Positions 1 through 7,200 of a stretch of 14,664 nt of DNA are shown here, piece by piece. A program made the translations under genes and the position numbers. Source of the stretch: CAYXVB01 sp964467785. Lineage in GTDB: Bacteria > Bdellovibrionota > UBA1018. The notes below the pieces were generated by a model. It had not been told where the DNA came from, did not search any database, and worked only from the letters and a program-made list of their open reading frames with translations. Numbering within the stretch: position 1 is the first letter of the stretch; each line of letters opens with the position of its first letter. The stretch spans positions 1 to 14,664 of the forward strand of contig CAYXVB010000089.1 of the NCBI GenBank assembly GCA_964467785.1. Direction: 5' to 3'.

Positions 1-1
1 C

Positions 2-781
2 AGAGCTTTAGGCCAGCATTTTCTTCGCGATGCCTCAATCGCGGGCAAGATCGCAGATACCGCACTCGAGCTCGCGCTCGAGCACGGCGCGAAGTCACTG
101 CTCGAGATCGGCCCCGGCAAAGGAGCGATCACGCAGCCCATCCTGATGGGCCTCGACAAAATCGACGGCGCCCGAAAACCAGCCCTGATCATCGCCGAAC
201 GCGACAAGGAATTTGTCGAGCACTGGAAGAGCGTGGGCCTCGAAGTACACGGCGGCGACTTCCTCGACCTGCCCGAAAGCGAGTGGCTCAACCGGCCACC
301 GCTCGCGGTCGCATCGAACCTCCCTTATTCCGCCGGCACCGCGATCGTGACTCGCCTGGCTCGTCATCCGGACAAGATCCCATGCATGGTGCTCATGTTC
401 CAGGCGGAGGTCGCCTACCGCCTGCGTGCCGAGCCCGAAACCAAGGACTGGGGCTCACTCTCCGTCTGGATCCAAAATCGCTGGGACGTGAAAAAACTCG
501 TGCATGTGGCGCCTGGAGCCTTCTCACCCCCGCCTGAGGTTCAATCCGAAGTCGTGACGCTCATCCGTCGCGCCCAGCCACGCGTCGCCGTTAAAGACGA
601 AGTAACCTGGGAAAAGCTCCTGAAAGCCTGTTTTGCCCACCGCCGTAAGATGCTGCGCGCGGGACTCAAAGGCCAGGAAAAGTTCCTCGCCGCGCTCAAG
701 CGCTCGGGTATCGATGAGACCAAGCGCGCCGAAGCGCTCACTTGGGAAGAATGGGGCCTGCTCATCGGGGCGGTTGAGTGA
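2..781 (+). CDS. rsmA: 16S rRNA dimethyladenosine transferase RsmA (KsgA), 5' end cut by the window
   Basis: This enzyme uses S-adenosylmethionine to dimethylate two adjacent adenines in the 3'-terminal helix of 16S rRNA during late 30S assembly. The reading frame is open from base 2, giving 259 visible residues, so only the first few residues are missing (the family is about 270). The visible N-terminus has the family signature LGQHFLRD. It is followed by the SAM-binding motif LEIGPGKGAIT (visible residues about 34-44) and the catalytic-site motif NLPYSAGT (from about residue 106), where the Asn-Leu-Pro-Tyr core is intact. A C-terminal helical segment rich in Lys and Arg (FAHRRKMLRAGL) fits the RNA-binding domain. 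The stop is TGA at 779-781. The gene appears complete apart from the window edge, and 57 bases separate it from the next start. Identification is secure. Confidence 0.95.
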   Translation, partial: RALGQHFLRDASIAGKIADTALELALEHGAKSLLEIGPGKGAITQPILMGLDKIDGARKPALIIAERDKEFVEHWKSVGLEVHGGDFLDLPESEWLNRPPLAVASNLPYSAGTAIVTRLARHPDKIPCMVLMFQAEVAYRLRAEPETKDWGSLSVWIQNRWDVKKLVHVAPGAFSPPPEVQSEVVTLIRRAQPRVAVKDEVTWEKLLKACFAHRRKMLRAGLKGQEKFLAALKRSGIDETKRAEALTWEEWGLLIGAVE

Positions 782-803
782 TCCTTTCCCTCATCCTCGT
801 GTC

Positions 804-832
804 TTGACGCCGGGGAGCGGGAGGCGTTTAAT
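804..832 (+). promoter_or_regulatory. Sigma70-like promoter placed to give a leaderless transporter mRNA
   Basis: TTGACG (804-809) and TTTAAT (827-832) are separated by exactly 17 bases, and each matches the housekeeping consensus at five of six positions. Only six bases lie between the -10 box and the ATG at 839, so transcription should start at or next to the A of the ATG. A GGAGG at 820-824 lies inside the promoter spacer, 14 bases from the ATG; if the promoter is right, it would not be in the mRNA. Confidence 0.65.
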
Positions 833-838
833 CGCCCC

Positions 839-2266
839 ATGCGCATCAGCCGCCCGCTTGCAGCCGCAGTAGTCATTGTCCTCGCAACCGCAACCTCCAC
901 GCGCGCCAACGTCGGCGAGACCTATGGATTCGGCTCGCGGGCGGCCGCGCTTGCCTCCGCCGGCGTGGCCACCTCCACTGGTGCTTACTCCTCGTATTAC
1001 AATCCGGCCGCGCTGCCTGCGGCGGCAGGAGCGCCATCCAACCCCGGCCAGAGCGGTTTGGACCGCGAAGGCCAGCGGCTCGCGTTCGACCTCGGGCTCG
1101 TCTACATGGCCCCGAGTTTTCTCGCGATCAACAACGTGGTCATCACCAACAGCTACACGAGTGGAGCCAGCTCCACGGGCACCGTGGACACCAGCTATCG
1201 CGAGACCCTCGGCGAGGCGCTCGGCCTGAGCTACCGACTCCTCGACGGACCCTCAAAGCTCACAGCCGGGCTGACCGCGTTTCTGCCGTTCAACCAAGTC
1301 GCCTTCGTAGACACGGGCGACTCCTATGCGCCGGAGTACGTGCTCTACCGCGCGCGCACGCAACGCCCGCAGGTCGAATTCGCGATCGGCGGAAAGCTCT
1401 CCGAAAGCTGGAGCTTCGGCGTCGGGCTGCACCTCGCCTTCGCGCTCACCAGCAACGCGAGCGTCTTCTTGCAGACCGCGCAGACCAACCAGCCTTCGAC
1501 GATGCGGTTCATAGCGTCGATGAAAAGCAAATTCAGCCCTTATCTCGGCGCGCAGTTCGCCCCGACGGGTGAGCCCGATCTTCTGACCTTCGGCGCGGTG
1601 GCGCGACTCCCGGCGACGTCGGACAGCACGATGGTGCTCAAGTCGGCCGCGCATGTGGGCTTTCCGCAGGCCATCGACTTTAGCTTCGCAGCCAATTCGG
1701 CGCTCTTTTATGATCCGTTGACTCTGGAGCTCGGCGGCGCCTGGCAACACAGCCCCGGCTGGAAAATTCATCTTCAAGCGGACTATCAAGCGTGGAGCGC
1801 TTACCAGGCACCCGCGCTCTCTATCGTTAGCTGCACCGATGCCGCGACCGACCCCAACTGCGGCGTGGTAGTCCACAACAGCGCCAACCCGGGATTCACC
1901 TATCGCAATATCGTCATCCCGCGGGTCGCCGAGGAAGTCACCGTCGGAAGCTGGGTCATTCGCGCCGGCTACGCTTATCGGCCCAGTTTCATGGAAAATC
2001 TTCCGACCGGCGCAGGCAACTATCTAGATCCTCCAAAACATATGATTCAGGCTGGCGTGGGACGCCTTTTCCCCAAATTCCTCGGAAGCGGCATCCCGGC
2101 CCGGATTGATTTCAATCTCGCGTACCACGCACTAGTGACTCAGCGCGTCGATAAAACTGCCGGAGACGAAGTGGGGAACGCTTCCAGCAGCAAAATTGGG
2201 GCTCCCGGCTATGACGCCGGTGGAAAAATCCTGGGCGGCGGGGTATCCCTCTCCCTGGCGATATGA
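839..2266 (+). CDS. FadL/OmpP1/TodX-family outer-membrane transport protein
   Basis: This is a 475-residue protein of the FadL family, monomeric outer-membrane beta-barrels that pass long-chain fatty acids or other hydrophobic compounds. Residues 1-23 form a Sec signal peptide with probable cleavage after TRA. The mature N-terminus carries the family hallmark: GSRAAALASAGVA followed by SSYYNPAAL (residues about 32-60), equivalent to the plug or hatch. The rest alternates short polar and aromatic strands typical of a barrel and ends in VSLSLAI, although a terminal aromatic residue is absent. Two cysteines at residues 332 and 341 sit in one loop and could form a disulfide. The start is chosen because the signal peptide begins there and the promoter abuts it. 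The gene overlaps the next one by ATGA. An acyl-CoA synthetase three genes downstream favours fatty acids as substrate, but the sequence alone does not settle this. Confidence 0.85.
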   Translation: MRISRPLAAAVVIVLATATSTRANVGETYGFGSRAAALASAGVATSTGAYSSYYNPAALPAAAGAPSNPGQSGLDREGQRLAFDLGLVYMAPSFLAINNVVITNSYTSGASSTGTVDTSYRETLGEALGLSYRLLDGPSKLTAGLTAFLPFNQVAFVDTGDSYAPEYVLYRARTQRPQVEFAIGGKLSESWSFGVGLHLAFALTSNASVFLQTAQTNQPSTMRFIASMKSKFSPYLGAQFAPTGEPDLLTFGAVARLPATSDSTMVLKSAAHVGFPQAIDFSFAANSALFYDPLTLELGGAWQHSPGWKIHLQADYQAWSAYQAPALSIVSCTDAATDPNCGVVVHNSANPGFTYRNIVIPRVAEEVTVGSWVIRAGYAYRPSFMENLPTGAGNYLDPPKHMIQAGVGRLFPKFLGSGIPARIDFNLAYHALVTQRVDKTAGDEVGNASSSKIGAPGYDAGGKILGGGVSLSLAI

Positions 2267-2988
2267 GTTCAAAGAATACCCAGCCTGATCCAAATTCCCA
2301 GCTTCCGCAAAATGTCGGCTCCCTTCTGAAAGGGCATTTCTTTGCCGGTATGCTCGTGCTTCTTCCCCTCGGCGTGATCGCCTGGATCATCGCCTGGGTC
2401 ATGGGCATGCTCTGGAAGCTCCACACCCTGGTCCCCGAGGCCCTGCGTCCGGAAAACTATTTCAGTTCGCCGACCGCGGCGGCGCTGGTGAATCTTCTCT
2501 TTACCCTGGCCGTCACTCTGGGACTCGCCATCGCGATTTCCTTGCTTGGCTGGAGCTCCCGTCACTACGTCGGACAGAAGGCACTCGAATTCATTGGCGA
2601 CGGCATCCAACGCATCCCCGTTATCCGCAGCGTATACAGCGCGCTGGACCAATTGCTTCGCACGTTCTCAGCCGGCGGCGGACAGCAGTTCAACCGGGTC
2701 GTCTACATCGAATACCCGCGCAAAGGCATCTGGGCTCTTGCCTTTGTCACCAGCGCCGCACGCGGCCCCGGCGCTCCCGAACATCACCTCAATGTATACG
2801 TTCCCACTACGCCCAATCCGACTTCCGGATTTCATCTGATCGTTTCGGAGTCGGAGGTCCGCGAAAGCCACCTCTCCGTCGAGGAAGCCTTCAAGACGAT
2901 CCTCTCGCTCGGCATCGCGCAATCTGATGACCCCTCCCGCCACCTCGCCCGCGGCGGAGCGATGCGGTCGCCCGAAAAGGACGGCTGA
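2263..2988 (+). CDS. DUF502 family inner-membrane protein
   Basis: This 241-residue protein has two predicted transmembrane helices (about 26-50 and 73-96), followed by a soluble domain with the conserved DUF502 motifs. These are RIPVIRSVYSALDQL (117-131), YPRKGIWALAFVTS (151-164) and VPTTPNPTSGFHLIV (180-194). The family is widespread in proteobacteria and plants, and no biochemical function can be assigned from sequence. The ATG overlaps the transporter stop codon as ATGA, so translation is probably coupled; no good ribosome binding site lies upstream. The stop is five bases before smpB. The C-terminal 20 residues are polar and probably disordered. Confidence 0.9.
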   Translation: MSSKNTQPDPNSQLPQNVGSLLKGHFFAGMLVLLPLGVIAWIIAWVMGMLWKLHTLVPEALRPENYFSSPTAAALVNLLFTLAVTLGLAIAISLLGWSSRHYVGQKALEFIGDGIQRIPVIRSVYSALDQLLRTFSAGGGQQFNRVVYIEYPRKGIWALAFVTSAARGPGAPEHHLNVYVPTTPNPTSGFHLIVSESEVRESHLSVEEAFKTILSLGIAQSDDPSRHLARGGAMRSPEKDG

Positions 2989-2993
2989 CCGGC

Positions 2994-3497
2994 ATGTCAG
3001 GCGGCAACCCAAAAAGCGCTTCCAAAGGGACGGGCGAAAAGCTGCTCGCCACCAATCCGATCGCCCGTTCCAATTACTTCATCGAAGAGACCCTGGAAGC
3101 GGGCATGGTGCTCACAGGCACCGAGATCAAGAGCATGCGGGCGCAGTCACCCAATCTCCGCGACGCCTACGTGGAAGTCAAGGAAGCCGGCAAGGTGCTC
3201 GAAGCCTGGCTCGTGAATTGCCATATCGCACCATACACGCATGGAAACATTTGGAACCACGACCCGCTCAGGCGCCGCAAGCTGCTCCTTCATCGCAAGG
3301 AGATCGACCGGCTCTTCGGGGCGATCATCCAGAAAGGGATGACCGCCGTTCCCACCCGGGTTTACCTCAAAGCGGGCCGGGCCAAGATCGAGATCGGACT
3401 TGGAAAAGGCAAGAAAAAGCACGACAAACGCGAGGACCTCAAGAAGCGTTCGGCGGAACGCGAGATGGATCTCGCCCGGAAGGCCACGAGGCGTTGA
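2994..3497 (+). CDS. smpB: SsrA-binding protein SmpB (trans-translation)
   Basis: SmpB binds tmRNA and delivers it to ribosomes stalled on broken messages, occupying the decoding site like an anticodon arm. The 167-residue product shows the OB-fold signatures ARSNYFIEETLEAGMVLTGT (residues about 23-42), EIKSMR, NLRDAY, then a family-typical HIAPY and RRRKLLLHRKEI. The C-terminal tail from about residue 134 is strongly basic (GKGKKKHDKRE and beyond), matching the tail that enters the mRNA channel. The length is slightly above the usual 150-160 because of about 15 extra N-terminal residues. The gene begins five bases after the DUF502 stop, so it should depend on the same transcript. The tmRNA gene itself is not in the window. 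Confidence 0.96.
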   Translation: MSGGNPKSASKGTGEKLLATNPIARSNYFIEETLEAGMVLTGTEIKSMRAQSPNLRDAYVEVKEAGKVLEAWLVNCHIAPYTHGNIWNHDPLRRRKLLLHRKEIDRLFGAIIQKGMTAVPTRVYLKAGRAKIEIGLGKGKKKHDKREDLKKRSAEREMDLARKATRR

Positions 3498-3513
3498 AGG
3501 AACGGGGACCGAG

Positions 3514-5367
3514 ATGCCTTTTGTGATCGAACCCACCCTCACTCGGACCTTCCTCTCGCGAGTCAAAAAAACTCCGAATCGCCCGGCGTTCCGTTTCAAG
3601 CCCGATCCAAAAGAAGACCAGTGGGAGGACATCACCTTCGGCCAGTTCGGCGACGCCTGCGAACGGGTTTCGCTCGGATTGATCGGCCTGGGAATAAGAC
3701 CCGGCGACCGGGTCGCGCTGCTCTCGAACACTCGTTATGAGTGGGCACTCTGCGATATGGCGATACTCGGCGCCCGCGCGGTCACCGTTCCTATTTACCC
3801 CTCGAGCACCGCGCAGGATGTGGCCTTGATCCTTGAAAACTCCGGCGCCCGCGCCCTGATCGTCGAGGACGCCCTGCAGCTCCGCAAACTTCTCTCCATC
3901 CGAGATGCAAAGCCAAACGCGCTGCCCGCGCTCGAGCGCATCCTAGTGATCGAGCCTTCGGCGATGGTGCACGCCCGAAATCACAAGGAGATCTCAGCTC
4001 TTCAGGTGCTGATCGAGCTCTCCGAGCGCGAACGCAAACGCGGTGGCGCGTCCACCTTTGAAAAAAACCTCCTCGACGCACGCCCCGAAGATCTCGTCAC
4101 CATCTGTTATACCTCCGGGACGACCGGCACTCCCAAGGGCGTGATGCTGACCCACGCCAACTTCAGCAGCGTGCTCGAGGACTGCCTCGCGCTCTTTCGC
4201 GACGCCATCACGCCGGACCGCGAGGTGCTGCTCTCTTTCCTCCCCTACAGCCACATCCTGGGTAAGTTCGAATCGATCAGCCTGTATACCTTCGGCTGGA
4301 CGATCGCCTTCGCCGAAAACAACGATAAGCTCCCCGCGAATTTCCGCGAAGTGAGACCGACGATCCTCTTCACCGTGCCTCGAGTCTTTGAAAAGACCTG
4401 GGACCGGATCCGCGCGCATCTGCTCGAGCTGCCCGAGTGGCAACGAAAAATCTTCGAAGGTACGATTCAAGCGGGACAGCTTCGAGATAAAAACGTGCTC
4501 AATTTCGTGGCTTATCAAGCCGGCCGCACGGTCGCGATGAAACAGGTCCGCGATATCTTCGGCGGTCGCCTCAAATTCGCCGTCTGCGGTGGCGCACCAT
4601 TGCCCCTCGAACTTGCCCGGACTTTCGACCTGGCGGGCGTCCGGATCCTCGAGGGCTACGGCCTCACCGAAACCTGCGCCCCAGTGACCATCAACCCCCC
4701 GGATGCGGCCCACTTCGGTACCGTTGGCCGCCCGCTCAAGGATGTCTCGATCCGGATCGCCGACGACGGCGAGATCCTGATCCGCTCGGCCAAGGTCTTT
4801 GCCGGCTATTACGGTGATGAGCGCGCCACCCGTGACGCGATGGAAGGCGGCTGGTTCCACACCGGCGACGTGGGCCACATCGACGGCGAAGGCTACCTTC
4901 ACATCACTGACCGCAAAAAGGACCTGATCATCACCAGCGGGGGCAAAAATATCGCTCCGCAAAAGATCGAACACCTCGCCCTGGCTCGGAAGCTCCTGAG
5001 CCATATCGTCGTCCACGGGGACCAACGCAAATTTTTGACCGCGCTGGTCACCCTGAATTCCGAGCAGACTCTCCAAGTGGCCGAGGAAAACCAAATCCTA
5101 TTCAGCGACTACGCCGAGCTGGTCAAAAACCCCCGGATCGTCAGCCTAGTCCAAAAGGAAATCGACGAGCTAAATTCCCAGCTCGCTTCATTTGAGACGA
5201 TTAAGCGATTCCGGATCCTGCCTCGGGACTTCACGGTCGAAGCCGGCGAGCTCACCCCCTCCCTCAGAGTCCGTCGTCGGGTCATCGAAAAGCGCTTCAA
5301 AGCCGAGTTCGAAAGCATGTACGCCTCAGCTTCTCCGACGGATGCGGAAAGAGCCCCTACCCCTTGA
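3514..5367 (+). CDS. Long-chain acyl-CoA synthetase (AMP-forming, FadD/FAA type)
   Basis: The 617-residue enzyme belongs to the ANL adenylating superfamily. It would activate fatty acids with ATP and CoA by way of an acyl-AMP. It carries the phosphate-binding loop YTSGTTGTPKG (199-209), the GYGLTET motif (381-387), the hinge and adenylate-binding segment ITDRKKD (464-470), and the GGKNIAP catalytic lysine region (Lys478). Its length and the order of the motifs fit the bacterial FAA/FadD15-like long-chain group. The frame stays open upstream, but the ATG at 3514 starts at the family N-terminus. That ATG is 16 bases after the smpB stop and has a weak AAGGA upstream. With the FadL-type porin in the same run, the likely role is vectorial acylation of imported fatty acids. 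The exact chain length used is unknown. Confidence 0.92.
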   Translation: MPFVIEPTLTRTFLSRVKKTPNRPAFRFKPDPKEDQWEDITFGQFGDACERVSLGLIGLGIRPGDRVALLSNTRYEWALCDMAILGARAVTVPIYPSSTAQDVALILENSGARALIVEDALQLRKLLSIRDAKPNALPALERILVIEPSAMVHARNHKEISALQVLIELSERERKRGGASTFEKNLLDARPEDLVTICYTSGTTGTPKGVMLTHANFSSVLEDCLALFRDAITPDREVLLSFLPYSHILGKFESISLYTFGWTIAFAENNDKLPANFREVRPTILFTVPRVFEKTWDRIRAHLLELPEWQRKIFEGTIQAGQLRDKNVLNFVAYQAGRTVAMKQVRDIFGGRLKFAVCGGAPLPLELARTFDLAGVRILEGYGLTETCAPVTINPPDAAHFGTVGRPLKDVSIRIADDGEILIRSAKVFAGYYGDERATRDAMEGGWFHTGDVGHIDGEGYLHITDRKKDLIITSGGKNIAPQKIEHLALARKLLSHIVVHGDQRKFLTALVTLNSEQTLQVAEENQILFSDYAELVKNPRIVSLVQKEIDELNSQLASFETIKRFRILPRDFTVEAGELTPSLRVRRRVIEKRFKAEFESMYASASPTDAERAPTP

Positions 5368-5402
5368 CTCCGCCCCCGGTTTTGGGTAGTCAGGTAAGAC
5401 CT

Positions 5403-5639
5403 ATGGCACGCGTTACTATTGAAGATTGCCTCGACCACGTGAAGAACATGTACGAACTCGTCCATGTTGCCACCAAGCGCTCTCGTCAGCTGTTCAAGGG
5501 CGACGAGCCGCTCGTCAAGAGCAAGAACCGCGTGATCGTCACTTCGCTGCGCGAAATCGGCGCGGGCATGGTTCTTCCGAAGTATGACGATGCCTCGGCT
5601 GCGTCGGATATCGACGACCTGATGCCGCTCTCAAACTGA
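5403..5639 (+). CDS. rpoZ: DNA-directed RNA polymerase omega subunit
   Basis: Omega is the small RNA polymerase subunit that helps assemble or stabilise beta-prime and contributes to ppGpp binding in proteobacteria. The 78-residue product starts MARVTIEDCLDHV and contains the characteristic HVATKRSRQL helix and the KNRVIVTSLREIGAG segment, all typical of the Rpb6/omega fold. It ends in an acidic tail. An in-frame TTG at 5364 would add 13 residues and overlap the synthetase stop, but the ATG at 5403 matches the family start exactly. It lies 35 bases after the synthetase stop with only a weak AGG (5392-5394) eight bases before it. It probably shares the upstream transcript. It converges on the minus-strand gene with 15 bases between the stops. 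Confidence 0.94.
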   Translation: MARVTIEDCLDHVKNMYELVHVATKRSRQLFKGDEPLVKSKNRVIVTSLREIGAGMVLPKYDDASAASDIDDLMPLSN

Positions 5640-5654
5640 GTCTTCCAGCTCAGC

Positions 5655-6461
5655 TCAGATCGGATACTCACTCAACGCCCGCTTAATCACCGCATCCGGT
5701 ATTTCCGGTGCTGCCGCGATCATGGCTGCGTTGACCCCGGAGTTTTGCCACCAGTTTTCGAAATCCTCAGGCACTCTCGTTCCTGGGGCACGAGTTCCAG
5801 TTTCCAATTCAATCAGAAACTCAGCGAAAATCTGACTCCAGCTGCCGCCATGTGCGGCGGCTCTCGCTTGCAGTCTCATTTCAGTCGAAAGTGCGTCAAG
5901 AAACGAAAGAAACTCATGGCGCTGAGCTTCCGGATGCTCGCGCTTGATTCGGATAAATTCCTCGATCGGGAACTTGAGCCGCGCCAACATCGGCCGAACA
6001 ATGTGCAGTAACTCGCTCGTCAAAAAAGCTTCGAGCGCGGGCCGCACTCGTTCCACGACGCTCTCAACTTCCGCCTCCTCAAGGGCCCAAGGGAAACGGG
6101 CGAACTCCGTCTCCAAGCTCAACATCTTTTCGAGGCGGCTCCGCAGCCAGTCTTCAAACTCCATCGTCGATCGGGCAGACCGCCCCTCCCGCGTGGACAC
6201 CAGGTTAGAACCCGAAAAATGCTCCTCTTGAGGCGTCCAATTCAGTGCGGATGCGCCGTGTGACGGCGTCTGAAAAGCTTCGAAATAATCACCAGTGCCC
6301 ATCTTGAGATTCGCGCTCAATCGGCAAATCCGCTCGGCCGTACCAAAAAGGAAATATCCTGCCTCAAGCCTAACCCCCCGATCCGAGACCCTCAAACAGG
6401 GCCCCTTTGAGTCCCGGGAAATCTCCCCAAACCGACGCCGAAAGGAATTAAGCAGCTCCAT
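5655..6461 (-). CDS. Hypothetical protein, unrecognised family
   Basis: I do not recognise this 268-residue protein. It has no signal peptide or transmembrane helix, so it is probably cytoplasmic. The N-terminal 60 residues look like mixed alpha-beta (GPCLRVSDRGVRLEAGYFLF). Residues from about 100 onward are long amphipathic helices rich in Glu and Arg (for example SRLEKMLSLETEF and EAEVESVVERVRPALEAF), and the chain ends in a short helical segment (IPDAVIKRALSEYPI). Codon use is that of a real gene, and no other strand has a better candidate. The ATG at 6461 is preferred. A TTG at 6488 would add nine residues, but it lies inside the -35 box of the divergent promoter. The gene diverges from the ArsR-rhodanese gene with 55 bases between starts, so a shared operator could regulate both. 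Confidence 0.7.
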   Translation of the reverse strand: MELLNSFRRRFGEISRDSKGPCLRVSDRGVRLEAGYFLFGTAERICRLSANLKMGTGDYFEAFQTPSHGASALNWTPQEEHFSGSNLVSTREGRSARSTMEFEDWLRSRLEKMLSLETEFARFPWALEEAEVESVVERVRPALEAFLTSELLHIVRPMLARLKFPIEEFIRIKREHPEAQRHEFLSFLDALSTEMRLQARAAAHGGSWSQIFAEFLIELETGTRAPGTRVPEDFENWWQNSGVNAAMIAAAPEIPDAVIKRALSEYPI

Positions 6462-6479
6462 TGGCCTCAGCTTATCACG

Positions 6480-6495
6480 ACTTGACAATTCAAGT
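6480..6495. promoter_or_regulatory. Candidate operator: 6-4-6 inverted repeat over the ArsR -35 box
   Basis: ACTTGA, CAAT, TCAAGT forms a perfect inverted repeat with 6-base arms. It covers the whole TTGACA -35 element of the gene that follows and lies between divergent genes. ArsR-type repressors often bind inverted repeats in their own promoters, so autoregulation is a natural reading. The repeat is short, so chance cannot be excluded. Confidence 0.45.
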
Positions 6496-6510
6496 GATCT
6501 ATTGAATACT
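6482..6510 (+). promoter_or_regulatory. Sigma70-like promoter of the ArsR-rhodanese/thioredoxin unit, leaderless geometry
   Basis: A consensus TTGACA (6482-6487) is followed after 17 bases by AATACT (6505-6510), four of six matches to the -10 consensus. Six bases then lead to the ATG at 6517. This is the same spacing as at the transporter gene, so the mRNA probably begins at the start codon. There is no Shine-Dalgarno sequence before the ATG. Confidence 0.6.
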
Positions 6511-6516
6511 GTAACA

Positions 6517-7200
6517 ATGAAGAACGGGAGCCCCAGTCAAGGCCTGGCAACAGAACGCGTCCTGGAACTTGTCGCTGAGATGGCTTCGTCATTTGGCTCA
6601 AGGACCCGCCTCAAGATCTTACAGACGCTCGCGCAAGCCCCCCGCGGCGTCGAGGCCCTGGCAGAGAGCACCGGCGAGTCCGTTGCCAACACTTCCCAGC
6701 ACCTTCAAAAACTCCTGCGCCTAGGCCTGCTGTCCGTCCACAAGTCGGGCCTGACCCGCGTCTACCAGCTCAAAGACGAGTGCGTCGCCGAATTCATCGA
6801 GAACCTATTCGACCTAGGCGAGCGCGTTTCTGTCGAGCTCCAGGCCGTACAGGCCGGGATTTCGGAAGCAGGCATCGTGACTTCCCAGTCTCCCGAGGAG
6901 ATTTTCCGTGAAGTCGACATGCACAAAGCGCTGCTCATCGACGTGCGGGATGATCTCGAATCCGGCCATTCGCCGGTCGAAGGCGCGCTTGCGATCCCCT
7001 ACACTGAGCTGGAGGCACGGCTCAAGAGCCTGCCGCGCGGCAAAACCTATTACCTTTTCTGCCGCGGTCGGGCCTGCCCGATGGCCTCCGACGGCGTACG
7101 TCTTCTGAGATCCCGGGGGCTCAAGGCATTCCGCTTGAAAGAGAGTCCCATCGCCCTACGCCGGAAAAAATCTCCGGCAGAAGAAGGAGAGTCCACATGA
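6517..7200 (+). CDS. ArsR-family transcriptional regulator fused to a rhodanese domain
   Basis: This is a 227-residue two-domain protein. Residues about 15-105 are an ArsR/SmtB winged-helix DNA-binding domain: the FGSRTRLKILQTLAQ helix, a recognition helix around SVANTSQHLQKLL (55-67), and a wing with LTRVYQL (79-85). No metal-binding CxC pair of the ArsR or SmtB type is visible. Residues about 125-210 are a rhodanese domain with the IDVRDDLESGHSPVEGALAI signature and an active-site loop FCRGRACPMA. In that loop Cys182 would be the persulfide-forming residue and Cys187 a second thiol. The inference is a repressor that senses reactive sulfur or oxidant through these cysteines. The C-terminus is more basic than usual (RRKK). 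The frame extends upstream without a stop, but the ATG at 6517 gives the normal ArsR start and sits at the promoter. The gene overlaps the thioredoxin gene by ATGA. Confidence 0.88.
   Translation: MKNGSPSQGLATERVLELVAEMASSFGSRTRLKILQTLAQAPRGVEALAESTGESVANTSQHLQKLLRLGLLSVHKSGLTRVYQLKDECVAEFIENLFDLGERVSVELQAVQAGISEAGIVTSQSPEEIFREVDMHKALLIDVRDDLESGHSPVEGALAIPYTELEARLKSLPRGKTYYLFCRGRACPMASDGVRLLRSRGLKAFRLKESPIALRRKKSPAEEGEST
7184..7189 (+). promoter_or_regulatory. Strong Shine-Dalgarno site of the thioredoxin gene
   Basis: AAGGAG lies seven bases before the ATG at 7197, inside the end of the regulator gene. It fixes the thioredoxin start and contrasts with the missing site at the head of the same operon. 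Confidence 0.8.

Noticed and set aside
3994..5094. 366-codon minus-strand open frame inside the acyl-CoA synthetase gene
   Set aside because: It lies opposite the conserved motifs of a certain enzyme and shows no domain of its own.
5364..5402. TTGACT spanning the synthetase stop as a promoter for rpoZ
   Set aside because: At 17 bases the -10 would be TAGTCA (two of six matches) and neighbouring registers are no better. Read-through from upstream is simpler.
5636..5653. Terminator hairpin CTGAG/CTCAG after rpoZ
   Set aside because: Five weak pairs with an 8-base loop and no T run on either strand.
6295..6516. Upstream extension of the ArsR-rhodanese gene by 74 codons
   Set aside because: The extension lies antisense to the divergent gene, has no ArsR similarity, and would contain the promoter; the ATG at 6517 matches the family start.
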